Shown here: piece by piece, positions 46,898-55,751 of the stretch
Layout: each line of letters begins with the position of its first letter
How positions within the stretch are numbered: position 1 is the first letter of the stretch
NCBI GenBank assembly: GCA_026393475.1
Contig: JAPLAA010000060.1
Coordinates: 1 to 64,000, forward strand
Reading direction: 5' to 3'
From: Actinomycetota bacterium
Lineage (GTDB): Bacteria; Actinomycetota; Acidimicrobiia; Acidimicrobiales; Ilumatobacteraceae
DNA: 64,000 nt
The notes under the pieces: model-generated
What the model was told of the DNA's origin: nothing
The model's database searches: none
What the model saw: only the letters and a program-made list of their open reading frames with translations
Program-made: the position numbers and the translations under genes

Positions 46898-47881
46898 CTA
46901 CTTGTAGTCGACGGCGGCGAAGCTCGCCAGCTTGTCGAGGCGGTGGTGGGCCTCGACCAGCCGCACCGTGCCGCTGCGCGAGCGCATCACGAGGCTCTGG
47001 GTCTGCGCGCCGCGCGGCGTGAACCGCACGCCGCGGAGCAGCTCACCATCGGTGACGCCCGTCGCGGCGAAGAACGCGTTGTCGCCCTGGACCAGGTCGT
47101 CGGTCGTGAGCACCGCGTCGAGGTCGTAGCCGGCGGCGATCGAGGCGTCGCGCTCGGCTTCGTTGCGGGGCCAGAGGCGTGCCTGGATCTCGCCGCCCAT
47201 GCACTTCAGTGCGGCGGCAGCGACGACGCCCTCGGGCGTGCCACCGACACCGAACAGCACGTCGACGCCGGCATCGGGCCAGGCGGTCGCGATCGCGCCG
47301 AAGATGTCGCCGTCACCGATGAGCTTCACGCGGGCGCCGCTGGCGCGCACCTCGCCGATCAGCTCTTCGTGACGGGGACGGTCGAGGATGACGACGGTGA
47401 GGTCGCGCACGCTCTCGCCCTTGGCCTTCGCGATCCATCGCAGGTTCTGCGTGGGGGTGGCGGTGATGTCGATCGAACCTGCGGCGTCGGGGCCGACGGC
47501 GATCTTGGTCATGTAGAAGCAGGGGCCCGGATCGAACATGCTGCCGCGGTCGCTCACGGCGATCACCGAGATGGCGTTCGCCCGGCCGAGGGCCGTGAGG
47601 CTGGTGCCGTCGATCGGGTCGACCGCGACGTCGACCTCGGGGCGGGTGCCGTCGCCGACACGCTCGCCGTTGAACAGCATGGGGGCTTCGTCCTTCTCGC
47701 CCTCGCCGATGACGACGAGGCCGTCCATGGGGACGGTGCTGAGGACGGTGCGCATCGCGTCGACGGCTGCGCCGTCGGCACCGAGCTTGTCACCTCGCCC
47801 CACCCACCGCGAGGCGGCGAGTGCCGCGCTCTCGGTGACGCGTACGAGTTCCAGGGCGAGGTTGCGGTCGGGGGCGCTCAT
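46898..47881 (-). CDS. glpX: Class II fructose-1,6-bisphosphatase
   Basis: A 327-residue GlpX-type phosphatase of gluconeogenesis. Metal-binding motifs: [11 protein letters not shown] and [34 protein letters not shown] and the substrate region RLWPRNEAE are conserved. Actinobacteria often have only this class. ATG 47881 gives the normal length; TACCGT (plus 47890-47895) lies eight bases upstream, so a leaderless mRNA is likely. The frame extends upstream to 47998, but that part is not conserved. Confidence 0.95.
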   Translation of the reverse strand: MSAPDRNLALELVRVTESAALAASRWVGRGDKLGADGAAVDAMRTVLSTVPMDGLVVIGEGEKDEAPMLFNGERVGDGTRPEVDVAVDPIDGTSLTALGRANAISVIAVSDRGSMFDPGPCFYMTKIAVGPDAAGSIDITATPTQNLRWIAKAKGESVRDLTVVILDRPRHEELIGEVRASGARVKLIGDGDIFGAIATAWPDAGVDVLFGVGGTPEGVVAAAALKCMGGEIQARLWPRNEAERDASIAAGYDLDAVLTTDDLVQGDNAFFAATGVTDGELLRGVRFTPRGAQTQSLVMRSRSGTVRLVEAHHRLDKLASFAAVDYK

Positions 47882-47925
47882 CGCCCGCCACGGTACTGCC
47901 TGGCCGCGCAGCCAGGGAGTGTCGG

Positions 47926-47959
47926 CCGCCGGGATGGGACATCGGACCCATCCCGGCGG
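47926..47959. terminator. Perfect 13-bp stem-loop upstream of glpX
   Basis: CCGCCGGGATGGG pairs exactly with CCCATCCCGGCGG around an eight-base loop. It lies between a small ORF (47965-48195) and the glpX -10 box, both on the minus strand, so it is probably the small ORF's terminator. Confidence 0.55.
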
Positions 47960-47964
47960 GCGCG

Positions 47965-48195
47965 TCAGGTGGCGCGTGCGGTTCGCCGCCGATGCCATCG
48001 ATCGTGGAGGCGGGTGCGCCCGACGTCGATGGCGACCGGTGCCTCGCGACGACGTCGCGTGGCGCCGGCGCGGCGCGTGCCGTGATCGATGTGATCGACG
48101 TGATCGACGTGATCGAAGGAGGTGAGGAACTCGCGGCGGAGGTTCTCGTGACGATCGGCGACGAGCTGCTGGGTGAGGTGTGGGTGGAGGTGCAC
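47965..48195 (-). CDS. Small basic His/Arg-rich protein
   Basis: A 76-residue ORF that starts [21 protein letters not shown], followed by DHV/DHI repeats and an Arg-rich end. Small actinobacterial proteins of this layout exist, but their function is unknown. Support for coding: a 9-bp in-frame array (48082-48116), GAAAGGCA before the GTG, and a strong hairpin after the stop. Alternatively a chance frame. Confidence 0.4.
   Translation of the reverse strand: MHLHPHLTQQLVADRHENLRREFLTSFDHVDHVDHIDHGTRRAGATRRRREAPVAIDVGRTRLHDRWHRRRTARAT
48082..48116 (-). repeat. 9-bp tandem repeat, about 4 copies
   Basis: GTGATCGAY units encode Asp-His-Val/Ile in the small minus-strand ORF. The period preserves that frame. 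Confidence 0.85.
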
Positions 48196-48228
48196 GGGAG
48201 TGCCTTTCGTGGTCGGTGGTCGGTGGTC

Positions 48229-48268
48229 GGAGGGGTGGAGGGGTGGAGGGGTGGAGGGGTGGAGGGGT
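48229..48268. repeat. 8-bp tandem repeat GGAGGGGT, 5 copies
   Basis: Perfect array just upstream (on the minus strand) of the small His/Arg-rich ORF. The period is not divisible by three, in keeping with a non-coding position. Confidence 0.92.
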
Positions 48269-48380
48269 GGCGAGGTGCCGCGGGCACGCAGCGCTCGCTG
48301 TCGGATCCGGGCGCGGCGGCGCCCAGCGGGTCGCCGGGGCGAGCAGGGACGCGGGCGCGATCGAGGTCGCGGTGGGGGCG

Positions 48381-48452
48381 TCAGCCGCGACGAGCGGCGG
48401 CGCAGCCGACGGGCGCGACGCCGAACGATCTGCGGTACGTGGACTGGATCAT
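48381..48452 (-). CDS. 23-residue ORF with a near-perfect Shine-Dalgarno sequence
   Basis: The minus strand reads AGGAGGTGA, four bases, then ATG. It opens [10 protein letters not shown], then Val/Ala/Cys and a final ARRG before TGA. This is the strongest Shine-Dalgarno sequence seen in the window. It may be a leader peptide for the small gene about 190 bp downstream, or a small peptide in its own right. Confidence 0.35.
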   Translation of the reverse strand: MIQSTYRRSFGVAPVGCAAARRG

Positions 48453-48615
48453 GGCGTCACCTCCTCCGTCGGTCGTGGTGCCCGGAGCGGGCACGTCATG
48501 AGTGTCTCAAGTCGTCGACGGAGCGTGCAAACGATTAACGACGACCGCGTCGTTCCCCGTTCCGCGTGCCTCCGGCAGGGTCGCGGCCGGGGATCGTGTC
48601 GGTACATTCGGACGC

Positions 48616-50487
48616 GTGGAGCCCCGGTCGACGATCAGCATCGACGCGTGCGTCGGTGGACGCGACCTCACCGAACCCCGCCTGTCGGCCGATGGGAGAT
48701 GGTTGGTGGTGGCGGTCGGCGACGCCGACGGCACGTCGCTCGTGCGCTTCGACCTCGATGCCGTCCTCGCGACCGAGCAACCCGTCGAGCAGCCGATCGT
48801 CACCACGCCGGCACCGCGCGTCGGGCGCGGCATGGGCGGTGGGTGCTGGTGCTTCGCCGATGCCGACCGGGCGATCGTCTACGCCGGCGTCGATGGCAAC
48901 CTGTGGTGGCAACCGCTCGTCGAGGTGTCGGCCGCGGCACGCCGACTCACCGACCACGGGCCCGACCGAGTGGCACAGGCACCGCACGCCACTGCCGACG
49001 GTCGTCGCGTCGTGTACGTCGTCGACCAGTCGGAGGTCTGGCAGCTCGATGTCCGCACCGGTTCCTCCACACGGCTCGACGACGGCTCGGCCGACTTCTG
49101 CTTCGACCCGCAGGTGACGCCGTGCGGCACGGCCGCCACCTGGCTCGCCTGGAACGTGCCGAACATGCCGTGGGACCACTCACGTGTCGTGCGCGTGTCG
49201 TTCGACGGCCGCGTGCGCGAGGAGTTCGTGCCGAGGCACAGCGTGCAGCAGGCCCGGCTCGCGTCCGATGGAACTCGTGTCTGCGTCCGCGACGACACCG
49301 GCTGGAGCAACGTGTGGTGGGGCGACCGGCCGCTCGTCGACGAGGCGTTCGAACACGCCGGCCCCACCTGGGGGCTCGGTCAACGCTCGTTCGCGGTGTC
49401 CCCCGACGCGACGCAGGTCGCGTTCACCCGCAACGAGTCGGGGTTCGGTCGGCTGTGCGCCGTGGCCGTCCCCGATACGGGGGCGAGCGCCGACGGGTCG
49501 TCCGCGGTGCGTGAACTCGGCCGAGGGGTGCACGGCCAGCTGTCGTGGAGCGGCCGCCGGATCGCCGCGCTGCGCACCGGTGCACGAACGCCCACCGAGC
49601 TCGTGGTGTACGACGCGATCACGGGCGACCGTCGCACGATCGCGGTCGCCTCGACCACGGCTTGGGACCGCGACCTGCTCGTCGAACCCGAGACGCTCAC
49701 CGTGCCCGCCGACGACGGCGGCATGGTCCACGCCCGCCTCTACCGTGCCGATGCCGCGCATCGAGCCGCCGGCGAGCCGCCGCGGACGATCTGCTGGCTG
49801 CACGGCGGCCCCACCGACCAGTGGCAGGTGATGTTCATGCCCCGTGTCGCGTACTGGCGGGCACAGGGGTGGGACGTGCTGGTGCCCGACCACCGGGGCA
49901 GTACCGGTCACGGCCGTGCCTACCAACAGGCGCTGCGCGGGCGATGGGGCGAGCTCGACGTCGCGGACGTGGCGGCCGTGGTGCGCCACGCGCACCTCAT
50001 CGGACTGGCGGAGCCCGCGCGCACGGTGCTCATCGGTGGGTCGGCCGGTGGTTTCACGGTGCTGGGTGTGCTGCGCCACCACCCGGGCGTCGCGGCCGCG
50101 GCGGTGGTGGCGTACCCCGTGGCCGATCTGGCCGACCTCGCCGAGCGCAGCCATCGGTTCGAACGTCACTACACACGAACCCTCGTCGGTGAGCCCCCGG
50201 CGCCTCCGGCGATCGACGAGCGTGCCCGCGACCGGTCGCCCACCTGGTTCGCCGATCGCATCACGACGCCGCTGCTCGTGCTCCACGGTGAGGACGATCC
50301 GGTCGTCCCCGTCGGGCAGAGTCGGGTCCTCGTCGAGCGGATGCGCGCTGCCGGTGGGACCGTGGAGCTCGTGGTGTACCCGGGTGAGGGACACGGGTTC
50401 CGCCGCCGCGAGCACCAGGTCGACGAGTACCAGCGGATCGCAGCGTTCCTGACCCGCCACGTGGCCTCCGCGACGGCGGAGCGATAG
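48616..50487 (+). CDS. S9 family prolyl oligopeptidase-like peptidase
   Basis: A 623-residue serine peptidase. A WD/beta-propeller-like N-terminal half (about 1-375) gates an alpha/beta hydrolase domain. The triad is S476 in IGGSAGGFT, Asp near 560 in HGEDDPVVP and H593 in GEGHGFRR. The HGGPTDQW oxyanion region is also present. Unlike the S9B gene at 23371-25341, this one is intact. GTG 48616 follows TACATT by seven bases. No signal peptide, so it is probably cytoplasmic and degrades peptides. Confidence 0.9.
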   Translation: MEPRSTISIDACVGGRDLTEPRLSADGRWLVVAVGDADGTSLVRFDLDAVLATEQPVEQPIVTTPAPRVGRGMGGGCWCFADADRAIVYAGVDGNLWWQPLVEVSAAARRLTDHGPDRVAQAPHATADGRRVVYVVDQSEVWQLDVRTGSSTRLDDGSADFCFDPQVTPCGTAATWLAWNVPNMPWDHSRVVRVSFDGRVREEFVPRHSVQQARLASDGTRVCVRDDTGWSNVWWGDRPLVDEAFEHAGPTWGLGQRSFAVSPDATQVAFTRNESGFGRLCAVAVPDTGASADGSSAVRELGRGVHGQLSWSGRRIAALRTGARTPTELVVYDAITGDRRTIAVASTTAWDRDLLVEPETLTVPADDGGMVHARLYRADAAHRAAGEPPRTICWLHGGPTDQWQVMFMPRVAYWRAQGWDVLVPDHRGSTGHGRAYQQALRGRWGELDVADVAAVVRHAHLIGLAEPARTVLIGGSAGGFTVLGVLRHHPGVAAAAVVAYPVADLADLAERSHRFERHYTRTLVGEPPAPPAIDERARDRSPTWFADRITTPLLVLHGEDDPVVPVGQSRVLVERMRAAGGTVELVVYPGEGHGFRRREHQVDEYQRIAAFLTRHVASATAER

Positions 50488-50538
50488 CGTCGCCCTCGTG
50501 GATCGGCCCCTCCCGATCCCTGTCTCGACGGGACCACG

Positions 50539-51309
50539 ATGACCGACTGGAACCCCAACGATCCGGATGCGACCCGGGTCCACTACGACCTCAGCGCCTG
50601 GGACTTCGACCAGCAGGCCGAGCTGGCAGCGGCGATGGCCGACGCCGAGGTGCCCCACACCTGGGACGGCAACGAGCTGATCGTGCCCGAGGAGATGGAA
50701 CAGCAGGCCGACGAGCTCATCGCTCGCGTCGAGGCCGAACTCGGCATCGTGTCCGACCCGGGCGACGACGCCGACGGCCTCGGGCCACGCCCGGCCGCGA
50801 TCGAACTCGGCGCCGACGAGGCCACCACCGAGTACGACCTGGCCGACTGGTCGGCCGCCGAGCTCGACACCGTCTCGATCGCGCTGGCCGACGCCCGCAT
50901 CCCGTTCCGGTGGGAGGAGCAGGTGCTGCTCGTGTCCACCGCCGACGAGGACGTCGTCGAGACGCTCCTCGACGACATCGAGAGCGGCGAGTACGTCGAC
51001 GTCGGGGCGGCCCGTCTGCCCACCGCCGACGACGAGCGCTCGGCCGCGGTGCTCACCGACTTCTTCCTCGCCGCCGAACGGCTCCAGCGCGATCCTCTCG
51101 ACGCCGACGGCATCGACCATCTGCGCCGCGCCACCGACGTGGCCGATCCCGACGTCGCCCCGTTCGGCGTCACGCCGAAGCTGTGGCAGCGCACCTGCGA
51201 GCTCGCCGAGGACATCGTCGACGCGCTCGTCGACGACGAGGGCCCCGATCTCCAAGGGGCGATGGAGTCGGCGTCCGCGCTGCTCGAGCTGCTCCGCCCG
51301 CACGTCTGA
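50539..51309 (+). CDS. Acidic protein with a duplicated domain, unknown function
   Basis: A 256-residue, strongly acidic protein. Two related blocks are visible: about 16-66 (YDLSAWDFDQQAELAAAM, then HTWDGNELIVPEEME) and about 99-150 (YDLADWSAAELDTVSIAL, then FRWEEQVLLVSTADE). Each looks like a small beta-alpha-beta fold, similar to DUF2007-type putative signal-transducing domains. The C-terminal third is helical. No catalytic motif. It heads a short operon with the J-domain and hydrolase genes. Confidence 0.75.
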   Translation: MTDWNPNDPDATRVHYDLSAWDFDQQAELAAAMADAEVPHTWDGNELIVPEEMEQQADELIARVEAELGIVSDPGDDADGLGPRPAAIELGADEATTEYDLADWSAAELDTVSIALADARIPFRWEEQVLLVSTADEDVVETLLDDIESGEYVDVGAARLPTADDERSAAVLTDFFLAAERLQRDPLDADGIDHLRRATDVADPDVAPFGVTPKLWQRTCELAEDIVDALVDDEGPDLQGAMESASALLELLRPHV

Positions 51310-51331
51310 CCCGACGCCCACGACGACCGTC

Positions 51332-52024
51332 ATGCTGCTCGCCGAGCTGGAGGTCTGGCACTCCCGACCCACCACGCCCACCCGCCGGGTCGCGCTCGGC
51401 CACCTGGTGCTGCCCACCGATCCAGCCCCCGGTTTCGGCGGGTTGTTGCTCGGTGCCGTGATCGCCACCCATCTGCCCGAGGTCGACCCCGACCTCGTGG
51501 CCGATGTGCACCGGCTGCTGCGCCAGGTCGAGCAGGGTGCACGTGTGCCGCAGCCCCGGCTCCGCCACCGCTACCAGGTCGATCGGCACGGGTTGGCGGT
51601 GAGCGTGCACCGGCTCGTGGGCGAGGGCGACAACGTGCGCTTCGACCTGCACGCGCAGGGCAGCGCGCTCGCGCAGGTGCTCGGCGCCGTGTACGCGGTC
51701 GAGCGGCTCGACGAGGCGTCGCGCCGGCTGTTGGTGCCGGTGCTGCAGCGATCGATGCGGTGGCGCGGGCCGATCGGGCCGTCGTTCATCGCCAACCTCG
51801 CCGGCACCGCGTCCACCTCGCTGTCGGCGATGGCCGACCCACGGGCGTGGGCGCTCGAACTGCTCGGGTTCCCGCCCGGGACGGGGAAGGTCTCCAAGCG
51901 CGAGGTCACCACCCGCTACCGCGAGGGACTGCGCCGGGCGCATCCCGACCACGGCGGGAGCGAGGCCGCGGCCAGCAAGGCGATCGCCGATCTCGGCGAG
52001 GCACGGAAGATCCTGTCGCCGTGA
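51332..52024 (+). CDS. J-domain-containing protein
   Basis: A 230-residue protein. The C-terminal part (about 170-230) is J-domain-like: WALELLGFPPGTG, then VTTRYREGLRRAHPDHGGSEAA, with the HPD motif that stimulates Hsp70 ATPase. The N-terminal 165 residues are unique, mixed alpha/beta with no zinc-finger or glycine-rich region. It may recruit DnaK to a specific client. The stop overlaps the next GTG (GTGA), so the two are coupled. Confidence 0.75.
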   Translation: MLLAELEVWHSRPTTPTRRVALGHLVLPTDPAPGFGGLLLGAVIATHLPEVDPDLVADVHRLLRQVEQGARVPQPRLRHRYQVDRHGLAVSVHRLVGEGDNVRFDLHAQGSALAQVLGAVYAVERLDEASRRLLVPVLQRSMRWRGPIGPSFIANLAGTASTSLSAMADPRAWALELLGFPPGTGKVSKREVTTRYREGLRRAHPDHGGSEAAASKAIADLGEARKILSP

Positions 52025-52623
52025 GCCCGCGCCGCACCTCCGCGTCGGCGACACCGGCTTCGTCGACCGCCGGTGCGTCGTTGTTGCTGTTCCCCGGCGC
52101 CGGCTCGGACCGGAACCACTCGTCGCTCGTCGCGATCGAGGAGGCCGTGTCACCGCGGCGGTGCACGCGGGCCGACTTCCCGTACCGCCGAGCAGGGAAG
52201 AAGGCCCCCGACCGCGCCCCCGTACTCGTGCAGTCGGTCGTCGACGAGGCGGCCGCCATGGGGGCGGGACCGCTGATCCTCGGCGGACGGTCGATGGGTG
52301 GACGCATGTGCTCGATGGCCGTCGCCGACGGGCTGGTGCCCAACGCCGTCGGACTCGTGCTCATCAGCTATCCGCTCCACCCACCCGGCAAGCCCGACAA
52401 GCTGCGCGTCGAGCACCTCGTCCGCCTCCAGGTGCCGTGCCTGTTCGTGCACGGCACCAAGGACACCTTCGGTACGCCCGAGGAGCTGCAGACCTGGACC
52501 GCCACGATCCCGGGCGCTCCCGACACCGTGACCCACGTCTGGGTCGAGGGCAAGGGCCACGACCTCAAGCGTGCCGACGACCAGATCGTCGCTGCCGTCA
52601 CCGCCTGGCTCACGGGCCGCTGA
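52021..52623 (+). CDS. KANL3/Tex30-like alpha/beta hydrolase
   Basis: A 200-residue short alpha/beta hydrolase. LLLFPGAGSDRNH is the N-terminal oxyanion segment, the nucleophile elbow is GGRSMGGRM, the acid lies in VHGTKDTFG and the His in VEGKGHDLKR. It lacks a cap domain. Substrate unknown. GTG 52021 overlaps the J-domain gene stop; a longer frame upstream would overlap that gene. It converges with the MFS gene 27 bp on. Confidence 0.82.
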   Translation: MSPRRTSASATPASSTAGASLLLFPGAGSDRNHSSLVAIEEAVSPRRCTRADFPYRRAGKKAPDRAPVLVQSVVDEAAAMGAGPLILGGRSMGGRMCSMAVADGLVPNAVGLVLISYPLHPPGKPDKLRVEHLVRLQVPCLFVHGTKDTFGTPEELQTWTATIPGAPDTVTHVWVEGKGHDLKRADDQIVAAVTAWLTGR

Positions 52624-52650
52624 CCCGACCGCAGCGCACGCCGCGCTGCC

Positions 52651-54195
52651 TCACGCGTCCTCGGGGTTGATCTCCTCGAGCGTGCGGTGCGCGGTCTCCG
52701 GGTAGGTCGTGTACACCACGATGGCGGTCACCACCTGGGCGAGCGCGAGCAGGCCCATGGTCGACCCGTAGCTCCAGCCGCGGTCGATGAGGAACCCGGC
52801 GAGCAGCAGCCCGATGCTGCCGCCGACGAGCGCCATCGCGACGATGAGCCCGCCGGCCTGGCCGCGGCGCCCCGTGGGGAACAGTTCGGTGCGGTACACC
52901 GAGAACGCCGGGAACGCGATCCCCGCGAGCAGGCCACCGACGAACGCCGAGATCCACATGACGACACCGCCCACGACGAACGACAGCACGAGCCCGCCCG
53001 TGGCGAAGGGGATGGAGATCGCGAGCACCCGCCGTCTCCCCGCCGTGTCGGCCAGACGGCCGCCGAGCACGAACCCGATCGATGCCGGGGTGGCGGTGGT
53101 GAGCGTGAAGACCGCGATGGCCGCGGCGCTGTAGCCGCGCACGTCGTCGAGGTACCGGTTCTGGAAGTACGACGCCGGCGCGATGAACAGGTTGGCCAGG
53201 AACGCGACCGAGGCGATGATCGCGAACCGCCGCTTGTCGATGTGCGCCTCGCCGACGTTCTGGGTCTCGACGATGTGTTCGAACCGGGGCGTCTCGGTGA
53301 GGCGGCGCGTCACCGTGACGGCCGCGACGAGCCACACCAGCGACACCACGTACACGAACCGCCAGCCGCCGTCGCCCAGGTCGGCCAGAGGGAGCGCCAT
53401 CACCGCGATGCCGGCGCCGAGGCCGCTCGCCATCGCGAGCACGCTCACCGCGTACGCCCGGCTGTTGCGGGGCATCTCCTCCGCGGCTGCGACCGCGATC
53501 AGCAGGTCGAGGGCGATGCCGAGGGGGCGGGCGACGGTCTGCGTCGCCGTGAGCACCCAGAAGTTCGGGGCGAGCGCCCCGAGCGACGCGAGGGTGGGGG
53601 CGAGCCAGGCCAACAGGACGATCATCCGTCGTCGCCCGAGACGGTCGGCGAGCACCGCGAAGGGCAGCGCGAGCACGATGCCGCACCGGACGAGCACACC
53701 GGCGAAGCCCTGCCCCTGCTCGCTGATCCCGAAGTCGTCCGCGGCGAAGTTGACGGTCTGGGTGAACAGGGTGTTCACGAACGCGGAGGGCATCGAGACG
53801 GCCGCCAGGAGGCCGAGGACGAGCACGTGTCGCGGCTCGAGCCGGTCGGGTGGTGCCCAGGCCGGCTGTGCACCGGTCCCGGACGACCGCTGTTTCAGCG
53901 ACGCTCGAACGGGCCACCGGAACAGCCACCCGAACCACGGGATGTCGAGCCGGTACGTGGTGGTGTCGACCACACGGCCGTCGCGCACCTCGACGACGCG
54001 GTGGTACTCCGTGAACGGGCCCTCGGCCTGCTCGAGTTCCACCACCTCACCCAACTCGCCAAGCTCACCCAGCTGACCGTCGGCCGGACGGTCGGCGACG
54101 ACCCGCTCGGCCACCAGGCCGTTGCGGGGACGCCGGGCGTGCTCGAGTTCGGACGTCGGCCAGGAACGGACGACTCGGCGGGGGGGCCTGAGCAC
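52651..54195 (-). CDS. MFS transporter, metabolite-transport type
   Basis: A 514-residue transporter with about twelve membrane spans. The loop 2-3 signature appears as ADRLGRRRMIVL and its repeat as GGRLADTAGRRRVLAIS. VYRTELFPTGRRGQAGG and the final TTYPETAHRTLEEINPEDA place it near the sugar/organic-acid porters. An N-terminal cytoplasmic segment of about 95 residues is polar. An ATG at 54231 would overlap the divergent murA ATG by two bases. The GTG at 54195 is preferred because TACTGT (plus 54202-54207) lies six bases upstream. Substrate unknown. Confidence 0.85.
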   Translation of the reverse strand: MLRPPRRVVRSWPTSELEHARRPRNGLVAERVVADRPADGQLGELGELGEVVELEQAEGPFTEYHRVVEVRDGRVVDTTTYRLDIPWFGWLFRWPVRASLKQRSSGTGAQPAWAPPDRLEPRHVLVLGLLAAVSMPSAFVNTLFTQTVNFAADDFGISEQGQGFAGVLVRCGIVLALPFAVLADRLGRRRMIVLLAWLAPTLASLGALAPNFWVLTATQTVARPLGIALDLLIAVAAAEEMPRNSRAYAVSVLAMASGLGAGIAVMALPLADLGDGGWRFVYVVSLVWLVAAVTVTRRLTETPRFEHIVETQNVGEAHIDKRRFAIIASVAFLANLFIAPASYFQNRYLDDVRGYSAAAIAVFTLTTATPASIGFVLGGRLADTAGRRRVLAISIPFATGGLVLSFVVGGVVMWISAFVGGLLAGIAFPAFSVYRTELFPTGRRGQAGGLIVAMALVGGSIGLLLAGFLIDRGWSYGSTMGLLALAQVVTAIVVYTTYPETAHRTLEEINPEDA

Positions 54196-54201
54196 GTGCC
54201 G

Positions 54202-54221
54202 ACAGTAATGCCGGGCATACT
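54202..54221. promoter_or_regulatory. Divergent -10 boxes between the MFS gene and murA
   Basis: Minus-strand TACTGT (54202-54207) precedes the MFS GTG by six bases; plus-strand CATACT (54216-54221) precedes the murA ATG by eight. Both fit leaderless starts and set the 34-bp intergenic space. Confidence 0.5.
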
Positions 54222-54229
54222 GGTCAGCC

Positions 54230-55561
54230 ATGTCGCCGAGCCCGCTCGACCCGAGCCATCCCCGCGACCCGCTCTCACCCGACCGGCGCACCTCCGATGC
54301 GGTGGTCGTGGTGCACCGCTCCGGCCCGCTCCAGGGCGAGGTGGTGGTCCCCGGCGCGAAGAACTCGGTGTTGAAGCTGATGGCGGCGACGTTGCTCGCC
54401 GACGGTGAACACCATCTGACCAACGTGCCCGACATCGCCGACGTCTCGATCATGAGCGATCTGCTCGCCGCGATCGGTGTCACGACCACCAGCCCGGCGC
54501 CGGGCGAACTGCTGATGGTGAACACCGGCGACATCACGCCGGTCGCCCCCTACGAGCTCGTCGAACGGATCCGCGCCTCGATCAACGTCCTCGGCCCGCT
54601 CCTCGGTCGCTTCGGTCGGGTCCGGCTCTCGTTGCCCGGCGGCGACGACTTCGGCTCACGGCCGATCGACATGCACCTGAGTGGGCTCGAGGCCATGGGT
54701 GCGACGATCACCCTCGACCACGGCGACGTCGTCGCGACCGCCGACCGGCTGCACGGGGCCGACGTCACGTTCGAGTTCCCGAGTGTGGGCGCCACCGAGA
54801 ACATCCTGACGGCCGCCGTGCACGCCAAGGGCACCACCGTCATCGACAACGCCGCTCGGGAGCCGGAGATCTCCGACCTCTGCCGCATGCTCGTGTCGAT
54901 GGGTGCCGACATCGAGGGGATCGGCACGTCGCGGCTCGTCGTGCACGGCGTCGAGCCGGGCACGCTTCGCGCCACGCGTCACGACACCGTGCCCGACCGC
55001 ATCCAGGCGGCCACGTACCTCGCCGCGGCCGCGGTCACCGGCGGCGAGCTGTTCCTGCGCGGCGCGCGTGCCGACCACATGGACATGCTCCTGCGGCGCT
55101 TCACCGACATGGGCCTCGAGCTCGTCCCCCAGCACGACGGGCTGAGCGTGTACGCCCCCGAGCGGTTGCGGGCCATCGACGTGGCGACGCTGCCGTACCC
55201 CGGCATCGCCACCGACTACAAGCCGCTCATCGTCACGATGCTGGCGGTCGCGGACGGGGTCGGCATCGTCACCGAGAACCTCTATCCCGGTCGCTTCCGG
55301 TACGTCGAGGAGCTGTGCCGACTCGGTGCCGACATCCGCACCGACGGTCATCACGCGGTGGTGCGCGGCCGGGCCGCGCTCAGCGGCGCACCGGTCCGTG
55401 CGCCGGACATCCGGGCGGGCGCGGCCCTCGTGGTCGCCGGACTCGTGGCCGAGGGCACGACCACGATCAGTGGGGTGCACCACATCGATCGCGGCTACGA
55501 CGACCTCGTCGGTCGACTCGCCGCGGTGGGTGCGTCGATCGAGCGTCGCCCGCCGCGCTGA
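54230..55561 (+). CDS. murA: UDP-GlcNAc enolpyruvyl transferase, Asp variant
   Basis: A 443-residue enzyme adding enolpyruvate to UDP-GlcNAc, the first committed step of peptidoglycan. Conserved segments: VVVPGAKNSVLKLMAATLLA, RASINVLGPLL and DRIQAATYLAAAAVTGG. The active-site loop reads LPGGDDFGSRPID: Asp (about 139) stands where most MurA have the Cys alkylated by fosfomycin. Mycobacterial MurA has the same change and is fosfomycin resistant. The first 25 residues are a Pro/Ser-rich extension. It closes the core synteny block after atp. Confidence 0.94.
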   Translation: MSPSPLDPSHPRDPLSPDRRTSDAVVVVHRSGPLQGEVVVPGAKNSVLKLMAATLLADGEHHLTNVPDIADVSIMSDLLAAIGVTTTSPAPGELLMVNTGDITPVAPYELVERIRASINVLGPLLGRFGRVRLSLPGGDDFGSRPIDMHLSGLEAMGATITLDHGDVVATADRLHGADVTFEFPSVGATENILTAAVHAKGTTVIDNAAREPEISDLCRMLVSMGADIEGIGTSRLVVHGVEPGTLRATRHDTVPDRIQAATYLAAAAVTGGELFLRGARADHMDMLLRRFTDMGLELVPQHDGLSVYAPERLRAIDVATLPYPGIATDYKPLIVTMLAVADGVGIVTENLYPGRFRYVEELCRLGADIRTDGHHAVVRGRAALSGAPVRAPDIRAGAALVVAGLVAEGTTTISGVHHIDRGYDDLVGRLAAVGASIERRPPR

Positions 55562-55565
55562 CGGG

Positions 55566-55751
55566 TCAGTGGCCCGGGCGGTCCGCCGGAGCGGGCGGAT
55601 CGGAGGGCGGCGTCATCGTGGCCGAGGTGCGGTCGACCCGTCGCTTGGCCAGGCGGAGCAGCAGCACGACGATCGCCATCGGGCCGACGATGAGCAGGAT
55701 CTCGTCCCAGCCGCCCTGATGGGCGAGGACGACGCCGAGTCGCGTGCTCAC
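55566..55751 (-). CDS. Small membrane protein after the cupredoxin gene
   Basis: A 61-residue protein. HQGGWDEILLIVGPMAIVVLLLRLA holds one membrane span (about 18-35), followed by a basic then Pro-rich tail. Its start overlaps the stop of the cupredoxin-like gene (ATGA/GTGA type), so it is coupled to it. Similar small proteins occur beside copper or cupredoxin genes in actinobacteria, as far as I recall. No function can be assigned. Confidence 0.6.
   Translation of the reverse strand: MSTRLGVVLAHQGGWDEILLIVGPMAIVVLLLRLAKRRVDRTSATMTPPSDPPAPADRPGH

Noticed and set aside
54196-54537. Longer MFS starts up to 54537
   Set aside because: They overlap the murA 5' end on the opposite strand and lie upstream of the TACTGT box.
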